From the NCBI GenBank assembly GCA_018376855.1, contig JAHAAN010000059.1, forward strand, positions 1 through 12,340: a stretch of 12,340 bases of DNA, given 5' to 3'. Of this stretch, positions 1-6,022 are shown in pieces. This stretch comes from Clostridiales bacterium (GTDB lineage Bacteria > Bacillota > Clostridia > Christensenellales > QALW01). Below the pieces are notes generated by a model, which did not search any database, was not told where the DNA came from, and saw only the letters and a list, made by a program, of their open reading frames with translations. The translations under genes were made by a program, and so were the position numbers. Every line of letters begins with the position of its first letter. Positions within the stretch are counted from its first letter, which is position 1.

Positions 1-27
1 CGCTCGATAAAATATAATTTTTACTGA
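1..27 (+). CDS. 3' end of an upstream phage gene (partial)
   Basis: The first 27 bases read as eight codons (RSIKYNFY) and a TGA stop at 25-27, 18 bases before the next start. The other two + frames hit stops within the first 15 bases, so this is the only open frame. In siphovirus tail modules the gene before a hub-like tail protein is often the distal tail protein or tape-measure end, but eight residues cannot identify it. Confidence 0.4.
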   Translation, partial: RSIKYNFY

Positions 28-45
28 ATTGAAGGAGAGATTTCT

Positions 46-855
46 ATGCCAATAGTAATTCCCCGGGATATTCCCGCGTATTCCGCGTTGATTCGGGAAA
101 ATATTATTCCTGAGACATACATAGATTCGGTTGAAATCGGACAATCGTTTTCTGAGTTGGCTACGGAACTCCCGCAAAGTAAGATCAGTATTCAACTTAA
201 TAATCGAGATGGATATTTTTCAAAAGATAAGCTGTTTTATAACGAATCCATGAAACCTGCAACTTATATGCGCATTCGGTTCTATTTCGATGAATCCTCT
301 AAAATGGAAAATTCGTATTATGAAAATTTAGAGTTCATCTATTCTGGCAATGCTATGACTTTGACATTATCCGCTTCTGTTGAAATAGCGGATAACATTA
401 GGGATATAGGGTATGCACTTGACACGGAAGAGAAGTGGACTTGGTGGGGGAACGGATATGATTTTGATGATTTAACATATTATTTAGAGCATATCTGTGC
501 CACAAGTCATGCTTTGGTTTCAGACAATTCATGGACTGGAACAGTAAATTATCCGTTAAAGCCTAATGCGGTAGATGTAACGCTGCAAAAAATTGTTTTC
601 GGATCAGGCGGAGAAATTCTTCCGCGACGTGAAACACAACTTGATCTTGCTGAAACAGTTAATCCTACGATGCGTGTAGCGGATGCTTTTATTATACAAA
701 AATCTAAGCTTTTGAAGCTTGATGAATCCGTAGATTATCGAGTTTCTGCTGCAGATTTAACTGCATATCCGGAAGAAAAAGATGGAGATATATTTTCAAC
801 GGCTACAGTAGAAACAGAATATTGTTTTGTACCCGGATCACCACTGGAAAAGTAG
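46..855 (+). CDS. Phage tail/baseplate hub-like protein, N-terminal part (frameshifted)
   Basis: This 269-codon frame starts at an ATG with a strong AAGGAGAG ribosome site at about 31-38. The protein is acidic, rich in aromatic residues and beta-strand-like, with no signal peptide, as expected of a structural tail component acting in the virion. I do not recognise a named family; position before the small fibre-like genes and the lysis cassette suggests a tail-associated baseplate or hub protein. The last residues (VPGSPLEK) look wrong: at about 840 the coding sense moves to the -1 frame, which reads TTGKVDFGSMMKQSGNRQTA and stays open to the TGA at 924-926. Sense then returns to the original frame in the next entry. 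With both shifts repaired, 46-1434 would be one protein of about 462 residues. It could instead be a true truncated product. Confidence 0.75.
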   Translation: MPIVIPRDIPAYSALIRENIIPETYIDSVEIGQSFSELATELPQSKISIQLNNRDGYFSKDKLFYNESMKPATYMRIRFYFDESSKMENSYYENLEFIYSGNAMTLTLSASVEIADNIRDIGYALDTEEKWTWWGNGYDFDDLTYYLEHICATSHALVSDNSWTGTVNYPLKPNAVDVTLQKIVFGSGGEILPRRETQLDLAETVNPTMRVADAFIIQKSKLLKLDESVDYRVSAADLTAYPEEKDGDIFSTATVETEYCFVPGSPLEK

Positions 856-903
856 ATTTTGGTTCTATGATGAAACAGTCCGGAAACCGTCAGACAGCAT
901 CTT

Positions 904-1434
904 ATGCAGTGGATTCCGTTCGATGATGTGGATGGCAAATATGCGTATGCAACTGTGGAAGAACCTCAAAATGAGAACGTGGTTGTGCGGCAAGATTCAA
1001 CGTCAATTTACGGTGTATATTTATATACAAGAGATAAAGATGCTGGTAGCGGAACGATTACAGTTAATTTTTACGGAAATGTTATACGTTTGCCTTATAA
1101 TCAGTCTTGGAATTTGGTTTCGGGAACTGATCCGCGCAGCAATTCAATATCATTCAGCAATGAATATGGAATGCCAAGTAAAGAATTGCTTGAAGCGTAT
1201 TTGAAAAACAATACAACATTTAACTTCTCGTGGTGGTGTGATCCGCGCATAGAAGCGGGAGATTATATTTTGCTGAATACTCGGAACGGATCGGTTATAG
1301 CTCGTATACTTACACTAAAAATAACCTATAACGGAGCATTTAAGGCAACGGCAACAGCAAGACTTGTAAAAGATTTTAGGCGTATGGAGCTTTATGCGGA
1401 CGATACGTTGCATTTGGTAGATTATGCAGTATAG
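904..1434 (+). CDS. Phage tail/baseplate hub-like protein, C-terminal part (frameshifted)
   Basis: This 176-codon frame is in the same frame as 46-855 but separated from it by TAG and TGA TGA stops. It most likely holds the C-terminal domain of the same protein. Its ATG has no convincing ribosome site, which argues against independent translation. From about residue 6 the sequence is clearly protein-like (DDVDGKYAYATVEEPQ). Near the end it has DPRIEAGDYILL and ITYNGAFKATATAR, a pattern I associate with C-terminal domains of clostridial phage tail proteins, but I cannot give the family. Removing one base near 918-921 joins the -1 frame segment (ASYAVDSV) to this frame as DSVDDVDGK. It ends 11 bases before the next gene, whose ribosome site overlaps this stop. 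Confidence 0.7.
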   Translation: MQWIPFDDVDGKYAYATVEEPQNENVVVRQDSTSIYGVYLYTRDKDAGSGTITVNFYGNVIRLPYNQSWNLVSGTDPRSNSISFSNEYGMPSKELLEAYLKNNTTFNFSWWCDPRIEAGDYILLNTRNGSVIARILTLKITYNGAFKATATARLVKDFRRMELYADDTLHLVDYAV

Positions 1435-1445
1435 GAGGATTTTGT

Positions 1446-1985
1446 ATGTCATTTAATAAAAAAACATGGAAAGCACGTCAGGGTGTAGGATTGAACAAGT
1501 TTTCTGATGGAAATGGAAATATGTTAGTTTTAACGAATACTCCTGATTCTATCACCGAGGTTGGAGATAGTTTCTCCGCGGATAATATGAATGATCTCGA
1601 AACCCGTATCGCCAACGGAATAGCGGACGGCGCAAATATCCAAACCTCCACCGCCACGATCAACGACCTAACCGTTAACATAACCTACATCAAATCCGGC
1701 AGCAGAGCGATCGTATACATAGCCGATATGGTGCAGACAGGGACGGGCGGCAGCACGATCACGCTGCCAGCAGAGCTGCAAGGGTATACATATCTGTCAG
1801 GCAGGACGGCAGGCGGCTATGGCGGCGGCACAGTGTGGCAGACTGGAAACCCAAAAAATATCTATCTGATCGCAAACGATACAAACGGTAAGACTATAAG
1901 CATCATGGGGCAGGGGGCAATGCCGGTTACGGTGTCAAACTATACGATCATCGAGGCATGGTGCGTGTTAAATTACAGTGTGTAA
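1446..1985 (+). CDS. Phage tail fibre/tip protein, putative receptor-binding
   Basis: A 179-residue protein, ATG preceded by AGGAGG at about 1433-1438. The start (MSFNKKTWKARQG) and the segment around residues 37-58 (TEVGDSFSADNMNDLETRIANGI) follow the N-terminal pattern of many Firmicute phage tail-tip proteins, where a short attachment region leads into a helix. From about residue 65 the protein is glycine-, threonine- and valine-rich and beta-like (TITLPAELQGYTYLSGRTAGG), as in distal fibre domains that contact the host surface. The function is inferred from position and composition, not from a named domain. Base composition changes inside this gene: A/T-rich codons before about 1590, G/C-ending codons after it. 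That suggests a recombination joint between an older N-terminus and a swapped distal domain. Confidence 0.7.
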   Translation: MSFNKKTWKARQGVGLNKFSDGNGNMLVLTNTPDSITEVGDSFSADNMNDLETRIANGIADGANIQTSTATINDLTVNITYIKSGSRAIVYIADMVQTGTGGSTITLPAELQGYTYLSGRTAGGYGGGTVWQTGNPKNIYLIANDTNGKTISIMGQGAMPVTVSNYTIIEAWCVLNYSV

Positions 1986-1997
1986 GGGAGGCAGCGT

Positions 1998-2315
1998 ATG
2001 GACGACATCACGATAGACAGGGGTGTGTATACGGCGCTAACGGTGGATTTGACCGACTTTGACTATACCGGCATAGACAAGCTGGTGCTTACGGTCAAAA
2101 ACAGCGAGGACGTTGCCGCTGATGAGATTATTGTGCGAGATTTTACCGAGGCTAAGCCGTATAACATAACAGTTACGCCGGCAGAGAGTATGAGGATCAA
2201 CCGCGAGGGCGCTTATTATGATGTTAATGCGATTACAGAGGACGGTAAGCGATATAAAATAACTGATAACGGCAAAGTGGTATTGCGTTGGGGTGTAGGT
2301 GATTGCATTGACTGA
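1998..2315 (+). CDS. Small phage baseplate/tail protein
   Basis: A 105-residue acidic protein with no signal peptide or membrane segment, starting at an ATG 12 bases after the previous stop with GGGAGG as ribosome site. The sequence alternates short beta strands (GVYTALTVDLTDFDYTGIDKLVLTVKN, read in pieces at residues 8-34) and ends WGVGDCID. The layout recalls the small N-terminal domains of lactococcal-type upper baseplate proteins, but that is a resemblance of style and not a firm assignment. It overlaps the start of the next gene by eight bases if that gene starts at TTG 2308, which suggests translational coupling. Part of the tail-tip operon. Confidence 0.65.
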   Translation: MDDITIDRGVYTALTVDLTDFDYTGIDKLVLTVKNSEDVAADEIIVRDFTEAKPYNITVTPAESMRINREGAYYDVNAITEDGKRYKITDNGKVVLRWGVGDCID

Positions 2316-2682
2316 CGATGCAATTAAGGTTGCAAATGCAAGCGCCGCTGAGATTGATATATCCAACGGCAAGCAGCAGACGATCCACATATCCGGTGCA
2401 AAAGATCAACGGATTGTCATATCCGGTAAAGCGGCACAAAGGATTTGTGTATCAAATGTGTTGCCGCAAGAGGTATGCATACAAAGCAATATGCATGTGG
2501 TGATCGGCGGAGAAATCTATAATGGCATCTATGATATAACGCCGAAGGTAACGGCGCAGACAGTACCCACGCGGGATAAGATTATGCTTGACGATGTAAC
2601 GGTACAGGCGATCCCGTACTACGAGACGGGAAACGTGCAGGGCGGCAATACCGTGTACATAGGCAGCGATATAAAATATTAA
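2308..2682 (+). CDS. Phage tail protein with six 10-residue repeats and an AIPYYE/GGNTVYIG C-terminus
   Basis: I chose the TTG start at 2308, seven bases after an AGGTG at 2296-2300 and overlapping the previous stop; GTG at 2299 is an alternative. The protein is 124 residues. Residues 4-63 are six back-to-back units of exactly ten residues with the pattern x-x-[IV]-x-[IV]-[SAQ]-x-x-x-x (IKVANAS, IDISNGK, IHISGAK, IVISGKA, ICVSNVL, VCIQSNM), which looks like a small beta-solenoid. The C-terminal half (TPKVTAQTVPTRDKIMLDDV, then AIPYYE and GGNTVYIG) is a module shared with the end of the next gene. It is common in clostridial phage tail-tip proteins. It probably forms part of the tail tip or side fibre; a specific role cannot be given. 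Confidence 0.65.
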   Translation: MTDDAIKVANASAAEIDISNGKQQTIHISGAKDQRIVISGKAAQRICVSNVLPQEVCIQSNMHVVIGGEIYNGIYDITPKVTAQTVPTRDKIMLDDVTVQAIPYYETGNVQGGNTVYIGSDIKY

Positions 2683-2701
2683 AATACAAGGGGTAATCAA
2701 C

Positions 2702-3277
2702 ATGGCAATTAACAAGGTAATTTACGGAGGCAACACACTTATTGACTTGACAGGCGATACTGTAACGGCGGACAAGATGCTTACAGGTTACACGGCGCAT
2801 GGCAAGGATGGTGAGGCAATTACCGGTACTTGCACCTATGATGTAGATTCCGGCGACGCTACTGCTGCCGTTGCAGAGATCCTCAGCGGCAAAACGGCGT
2901 ATGCGCGAGGTACAAAGTTGACCGGTGCAATGCCCAACAAGGGTAAGGTTACGGGGACGATCAGCACAGTAGATCAAGTGTTTACGATCCCGCAAGGCTA
3001 CCATGACGGCAGCGGAACTGTGCGGATTGATCCGGCAGAGGCTGCGAAAATTATCGGTGCAAATATCCGTGATGGAGTGCCAATCTTAGGCGTCGAAGGT
3101 ACAATGAGCGGCACAGAGGGCGCTAATCCGCAGGCAAAGACCGTTACGCCTACGACCGCAAAGCAGGAGATTTTGCCGGATGAAGGTTATAATTATCTGT
3201 CCTCTGTTACGGTCAATGCAATCCCGTATGCCGAGAGCGAAAACAGCGCGGGCGGCACTACTGTAACAATAGGGTGA
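2702..3277 (+). CDS. Modular phage tail fibre-like protein
   Basis: A 191-residue protein; ATG 2702 follows AAGGGG at about 2689-2694. The N-terminus (MAINKVIYGGNTLIDLTGD) is the short attachment module seen again at 3283. After it come three copies of a motif of roughly 20-24 residues of the form x-L-x-G-x-T-A-x4-G-x2-[IL]-T-G-x-M, at about residues 22-44, 57-76 and 112-135 (for example EILSGKTAYARGTKLTGAM). A GYHDGSGTV segment lies near residue 99, and a C-terminal module ends SSVTVNAIPYAESENSAGGT. Such repeat-built proteins are widespread next to lysis genes in Firmicute prophages and are annotated as tail or tail-fibre proteins. The role in host binding is inferred. Its stop overlaps the ribosome site of the next gene. 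Confidence 0.75.
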   Translation: MAINKVIYGGNTLIDLTGDTVTADKMLTGYTAHGKDGEAITGTCTYDVDSGDATAAVAEILSGKTAYARGTKLTGAMPNKGKVTGTISTVDQVFTIPQGYHDGSGTVRIDPAEAAKIIGANIRDGVPILGVEGTMSGTEGANPQAKTVTPTTAKQEILPDEGYNYLSSVTVNAIPYAESENSAGGTTVTIG

Positions 3278-3282
3278 TCGAT

Positions 3283-3741
3283 ATGGCCGTAAATAAAGTC
3301 GTATACAATGACAAAACGCTGATTGATCTATCCGATCTGACGGTAACAACGGCGGATTTGATGGTTGGCAAAACGGCAATAACAAAGGCTGGAGTTAAGA
3401 TCACAGGCATGTATAATCCGCCTAAGATCGCCACGGGTACAGTAACGGTTACATCATCCAGCCCAAGCAGCACGGGCAGCTTAAGCATTATTATGGGTAC
3501 GCAGTTTATCCCCAAAAGCCTTGTTATGTGCATCGAGGGGACAGGTTCGACAAACAGCGTGTGCTCCGTGGTAGCGATCAATACATCGACGGCAACCTAT
3601 ACCCGTACCACATCGGGCACAGCCACAAGCTCACCGGGCACAAAGGCGATCACCTACACCAACGGCATTATTATTGTGCCACAGTATAACAGCAATTATA
3701 ATTTTAAGGTTGGCACATGGCGCTGGGTCGCATGGGCTTAA
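3283..3741 (+). CDS. Phage tail fibre-like protein with swapped distal domain
   Basis: A 152-residue protein. I chose ATG 3283 and not GTG 3274 because AGGGTG at 3271-3276 is well spaced from it and because the product then starts MAVNKVVYNDKTLIDLSD, parallel to the MAINKVIYGGNTLIDLTGD start of the gene before. One copy of the G-K-T-A-x4-G-x2-I-T-G motif follows at about residues 30-46. From about residue 50 the sequence is unrelated: serine/threonine-rich, beta-like, ending NYNFKVGTWRWVAWA, which resembles a receptor-facing tip. The gene thus looks like a duplicated attachment module fused to a different distal domain. No catalytic motif is visible. It is the last tail gene before the lysis cassette, 16 bases from the next start. 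Confidence 0.7.
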   Translation: MAVNKVVYNDKTLIDLSDLTVTTADLMVGKTAITKAGVKITGMYNPPKIATGTVTVTSSSPSSTGSLSIIMGTQFIPKSLVMCIEGTGSTNSVCSVVAINTSTATYTRTTSGTATSSPGTKAITYTNGIIIVPQYNSNYNFKVGTWRWVAWA

Positions 3742-3757
3742 TAGGAGGATAGACAAC

Positions 3758-3979
3758 ATGAGCACAGAGATATGGACTGCCTTGATTGCCTTTTTAGGCA
3801 CTGCGCTTGGTACGTTTGGCGGCATCCTGACCAGTAATAAGCTGGTCAACTACCGTCTTAAACAGTTAGAGGACGAGGTGCGGCAGCATAACAATTTTGC
3901 CCGCCGGATGCCCGTTGTTGAGGAGCAGATCAAGGTAATTAACCATCGGATTGAGGATTTGGAGCACAAAAAAGATTAA
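3758..3979 (+). CDS. Small membrane-anchored coiled-coil protein, XhlA/haemolysin-like lysis accessory
   Basis: A 73-residue protein. ATG 3758 has AGGAGG at about 3743-3748; an upstream in-frame start lies inside the previous gene and has no such site. Residues 5-26 (IWTALIAFLGTALGTFGGILTS) form one hydrophobic segment, and residues 31-72 are a charged, heptad-like helix (YRLKQLEDEVRQHNNFARRM, then VEEQIKVINHRIEDLEHKK). This build matches the small XhlA-type proteins encoded just before holins in Firmicute phages, where the membrane protein works with the holin in lysis. The family link is by architecture and position; it could also be a tail-to-membrane accessory protein. Confidence 0.75.
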   Translation: MSTEIWTALIAFLGTALGTFGGILTSNKLVNYRLKQLEDEVRQHNNFARRMPVVEEQIKVINHRIEDLEHKKD

Positions 3980-3997
3980 GAAGGGGGGGCGAAGCGT

Positions 3998-4300
3998 ATG
4001 AAGATTGACTGGAAGAGAAAGCTTACAAGCCGTAAGCTGTGGATGGCTGTGGCCGGTATGGTTACAGGGCTGATCTTGGCGTTTGGCGGCAGCGAGGCGG
4101 CGGCGGAAACGGTGTCGGGCTGCATCCTGTCCGCCGCGTCCGTGATCGCATATATCATCGGAGAGGGGCTGGCGGACGCAGGCCATGCCGCGCAGAGCAA
4201 CGGAACGACGGAGCAGCAGCCGGAGATTAACACCAATGTGGTGGGCTTTGAGGTGGAGCATGAGTATACAAACGATTGCGACGACGAGTGCAAGGAGTGA
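3998..4300 (+). CDS. Phage holin-like protein
   Basis: A 100-residue protein with a G-rich ribosome site (GGGGGG) about 9 bases before the ATG. It begins with a basic segment (MKIDWKRKLTSRKLW), has two hydrophobic stretches at about residues 14-30 and 38-55 (SGCILSAASVIAYIIGEGL), and a hydrophilic, acidic tail ending NDCDDECKE. Size, two membrane spans, basic N-terminus and location directly before the endolysin all fit a holin, which forms membrane holes that let the endolysin reach the wall. The KLTSRKLW...AVAG start is common in clostridial phages, often left unnamed. It stops 6 bases before the endolysin start, so the two are probably co-translated. Confidence 0.75.
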   Translation: MKIDWKRKLTSRKLWMAVAGMVTGLILAFGGSEAAAETVSGCILSAASVIAYIIGEGLADAGHAAQSNGTTEQQPEINTNVVGFEVEHEYTNDCDDECKE

Positions 4301-4306
4301 GGAGCA

Positions 4307-5176
4307 ATGCTTAACGACTTCATCACCTATCTTGAACAGGAGGTAGCTAATCACAGCATCTATGTGATCGGCGGGCAGGGGCAGCGCGGCAAGGCGGTTA
4401 CGGAAAAGTGGATTCGCAGCCGCGAAAGCGAAAGCAAAACGAACGCCGACCGCGCCGTGGCCTTTTGGGCATTGCAGGTAGCAGCCGGCTACGGCGATCG
4501 CCTTGGCGCATTCGACTGCTCCGGCCTCGGCATGTACTGGCTGCAAAATCTGAAGGGCATATACAAGAACGATATGACGGCCAACGGCATGATGGGCAAG
4601 TGCAGAAAGCTTGAAAAGAGCGAGCTCAGGCGCGGGGACTGGACATTCATCGTCAACGACGCGGGCAGAGCCGTGCACATCGGCTATATCGTGGACGACG
4701 AGCTGAACGTGATTGAAGCGCGCGGGCGGGACTACGGCGTGATTAAAAGTCCGCTGTCCTCTCGCTGGAACCGGTTCGGGCGGCCGGAAGCATTTGCTGC
4801 GGAAATAGAAGGGGGAGAAACAGGCATGAACATCACCAAGAACCTCCGCAAGGGGGATAAGGGCGAGGAGGTTAAAACACTCCAGCAAGCCCTGCTCGCC
4901 AAGGGCTACGACTTAGGCAAGTTCGGAGCGGACGGCTCCTTCGGCGCAGCCACTGAGGCCGCCGTGAAAGCCTTCCAAACCGCCTCGAACCTGAAGGCAG
5001 ACGGTATAGCAGGCAGGAACACCGTTACCGCCTTAGGCCTCATTTGGGGCGAAGCCGCCCCGGACTACAAAGCACTGTACGAAAAGCTGAAGGCCGAAGC
5101 AGACGCACTGCAAACCAGCTATGACGCTTTGCTCAAAGACATGAAAGCAATCAAACAACTAAGCGAAAAATATTGA
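4307..5176 (+). CDS. Phage endolysin: NlpC/P60 peptidase with PG_binding_1 domain
   Basis: A 289-residue cell wall hydrolase, ATG 4307 with AAGGAG at 4292-4297. Residues about 10-165 form an NlpC/P60-type cysteine peptidase domain: the nucleophile is Cys71 in FDCSGLGMYW and the likely catalytic His is His124 in RAVHIGYIVDD; Glu137 (VIEARG) sits where the third residue is usually found. These enzymes cut peptide bonds in the peptidoglycan stem or cross-link. Residues about 178-244 are a PG_binding_1 domain (LRKGDKGEEVKTLQQALLAK, then FGADGSFG and AVKAFQ). Residues 254-286 are a charged helix, probably coiled coil. There is no signal peptide, so release depends on the holin. An in-frame ATG at 4826 with its own strong ribosome site may give a second, wall-binding-only product. 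Confidence 0.92.
   Translation: MLNDFITYLEQEVANHSIYVIGGQGQRGKAVTEKWIRSRESESKTNADRAVAFWALQVAAGYGDRLGAFDCSGLGMYWLQNLKGIYKNDMTANGMMGKCRKLEKSELRRGDWTFIVNDAGRAVHIGYIVDDELNVIEARGRDYGVIKSPLSSRWNRFGRPEAFAAEIEGGETGMNITKNLRKGDKGEEVKTLQQALLAKGYDLGKFGADGSFGAATEAAVKAFQTASNLKADGIAGRNTVTALGLIWGEAAPDYKALYEKLKAEADALQTSYDALLKDMKAIKQLSEKY
4809..4828 (+). promoter_or_regulatory. Internal ribosome binding site and second start inside the endolysin gene
   Basis: AAGGGGGAG lies eight bases upstream of an in-frame ATG at 4826-4828, exactly at the linker between the NlpC/P60 and PG-binding domains (Met174). Translation from here would make a 116-residue protein holding only the PG-binding domain and coiled coil. Internal starts giving separate wall-binding subunits are known for several phage endolysins, such as Lys170, CTP1L and CD27L. 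Its use here is inferred from the site alone. Confidence 0.55.
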
Positions 5177-5183
5177 TCTTGGG

Positions 5184-5212
5184 TTGCGGAATAATTACGA
5201 TTATGCTATTAT
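5184..5212 (+). promoter_or_regulatory. Sigma-A type promoter after the endolysin
   Basis: TTGCGG (5184-5189), a 17-base spacer and TATTAT (5207-5212) form a good vegetative promoter pointing right, starting eight bases after the endolysin stop. A start of transcription near 5219 would read into the GC-rich stretch before hicB, where there is no convincing + strand gene. Confidence 0.45.
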
Positions 5213-5266
5213 ACAAAGCGTAGTTTAAACTGCATTTTGGCTGGCCGAAAGGTCAAGGTCAACCGC

Positions 5267-5283
5267 GGCGGGGATTCCCCGCC
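5267..5283 (+). terminator. Hairpin downstream of the endolysin gene
   Basis: A perfect 7-bp stem (GGCGGGG/CCCCGCC) with an ATT loop, inside a longer imperfect pairing of AAGGT at 5255-5259 with ACCTT at 5291-5295. It is followed by CAATATT, not a T run, so it would be a weak terminator for the late operon at best. Confidence 0.35.
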
Positions 5284-5358
5284 CAATATTAACCTTCCCC
5301 CGTTGCGATGCGGCTCAACGATTCGAGCGCGGCTGAATGCGGGGGAATAAATATGAAA

Positions 5359-5374
5359 GGGGGCGAAAGCCCCC
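5359..5374 (-). terminator. Hairpin terminator behind hicB
   Basis: GGGGGC/GCCCCC with a GAAA loop, eight bases past the hicB stop. On the - strand it is followed by TTTCATATTTATT, a moderate T-rich tail; on the + strand by TGTTACTTTATT. It may therefore stop transcription from both sides. Confidence 0.55.
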
Positions 5375-5381
5375 TGTTACT

Positions 5382-5774
5382 TTATTCCGCAATATGCAAT
5401 TCTTTTTTTAGCGCGGATTGCAGTAATGCCGAAAAATTAACGCCTGCTTTCTCTGCTTCAAAGTTTAGCCATGACGGAATGGTGCAGTTCTTTTTTACAG
5501 TGCGCATATCGTTTTTGCGCCGATATTCTGCAAAATCTACGTCAACAAGCGTTATAATATCTTTTGCATCGCTTTTAATGGCGGATAAATCAGATGGTAT
5601 TGGCAAAGCCTCTTTTTCGTCCTCCATATCAATTCCCATAATTCCGATTGCATCCCGCGCCATTTCAATCGCTTCCGGTATATCTTTTCCTTGCGTATTG
5701 ATATTAAAGTCCGGTATAGATACAACAATATAATCTTTCCCTTGAGACAATATAATCGGATATGCTTTTTTCAT
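5382..5774 (-). CDS. hicB: HicB-family antitoxin
   Basis: A 130-residue protein, ATG at 5774 preceded on the - strand by AGGAGAGG. Residues 1-60 have the HicB partial RNase H-like fold pattern (YPIILSQGKDYIVVSIPDF, then AIEMARDAIGIMGIDMEDE and ALPIPS). Residues 90-128 (MRTVKKNCTIPSWLNFEAEK, then GVNFSALLQSALKKEL) fit a ribbon-helix-helix DNA-binding domain. In the family, HicB binds and blocks the HicA mRNA-cutting toxin and represses its own promoter. It lies 53 bases downstream of hicA in the toxin-first order common for this family. Placed between the phage lysis genes and the attachment site, it is a likely lysogenic cargo pair that helps keep the prophage. Confidence 0.9.
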   Translation of the reverse strand: MKKAYPIILSQGKDYIVVSIPDFNINTQGKDIPEAIEMARDAIGIMGIDMEDEKEALPIPSDLSAIKSDAKDIITLVDVDFAEYRRKNDMRTVKKNCTIPSWLNFEAEKAGVNFSALLQSALKKELHIAE

Positions 5775-5827
5775 TTTTGTTTCCTCTCCTATCGTTATTT
5801 ATCTATTATGGCAGATTAGGGCGGGGC

Positions 5828-6001
5828 TTATTTCAGCCCGCGCCGTCTGATGATTGCTTGTGCAAGTTTTTCGTCTGTTTCTCGGTGCCTTACGACGCTT
5901 TCACGCTCTCCGTCTTTAACGTATATATCGTGATTTGCGCCGTGCCTTTTGAATTTCCAACCGTTCTTTTCTAAGAGTTCAATTAAATCTTTTGTTTTCA
6001 T
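5828..6001 (-). CDS. hicA: HicA-family mRNA interferase toxin
   Basis: A 57-residue protein read on the - strand from ATG 6001 to TAA 5828; its short length makes it easy to miss. It begins MKTKDLIELLEKNGWKFKRH and continues GANHDIYVKDGERESVVRHR, the double-stranded-RNA-binding-like HicA fold. His24 in GANHDIY is at the position of the conserved catalytic histidine, and VVRHRETDEKLAQAIIRRRG matches the family's C-terminal part. HicA toxins cut mRNA in the cytoplasm and are held in check by HicB. AAGGAGG stands about three to four bases before GTTGCC-ATG, a strong site. The promoter is full consensus (see 6023-6051). Nothing suggests inactivation. Confidence 0.9.
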   Translation of the reverse strand: MKTKDLIELLEKNGWKFKRHGANHDIYVKDGERESVVRHRETDEKLAQAIIRRRGLK

Positions 6002-6022
6002 GGCAACCTCCTTACACTTAAT

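Larger units (their letters stand above)
5219..5380 (+). ncRNA. Possible structured small RNA between lysis cassette and hicAB
   Basis: This stretch is more GC-rich than the DNA to its right and full of inverted repeats: GGCGGGG/CCCCGCC at 5267-5273 and 5277-5283, CCCCCG/CGGGGG at 5297-5302 and 5340-5345, and a GAAA-capped hairpin at 5359-5374. It lies behind a good promoter and has no supported + strand reading frame of its own. It could be a small RNA, a late-operon leader or terminator region, or a remnant. I do not recognise a known RNA family. Confidence 0.25.

Noticed and set aside
840..926. Programmed ribosomal frameshift in the tail gene
   Set aside because: It would need a -1 and then a +1 shift within 80 bases. 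No X-XXY-YYZ slippery site is seen, and known programmed shifts in tail genes lie in the chaperone genes before the tape measure, not here.
827..1204. 125-codon + strand frame bridging the tail gene break
   Set aside because: It begins at a TTG without ribosome site and its protein is unlike a structural protein (rich in W, M, C, R). The true sense at 841-923 is in a different frame.
1446..3741. Diversity-generating retroelement target in the tail genes
   Set aside because: No reverse transcriptase, template repeat or A-biased variation signal is visible in the window. The repeats seen are codon-period protein modules.
3866..4888. 340-codon open frame on the - strand
   Set aside because: It lies opposite the XhlA-like, holin and endolysin genes, which have strong ribosome sites and recognisable domains. 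Its sequence is low in family signal and reflects the G/C bias of the other strand.
5308..5733. 141-codon + strand frame
   Set aside because: It is mostly the complement of hicB, rich in S and F, and has no ribosome site.
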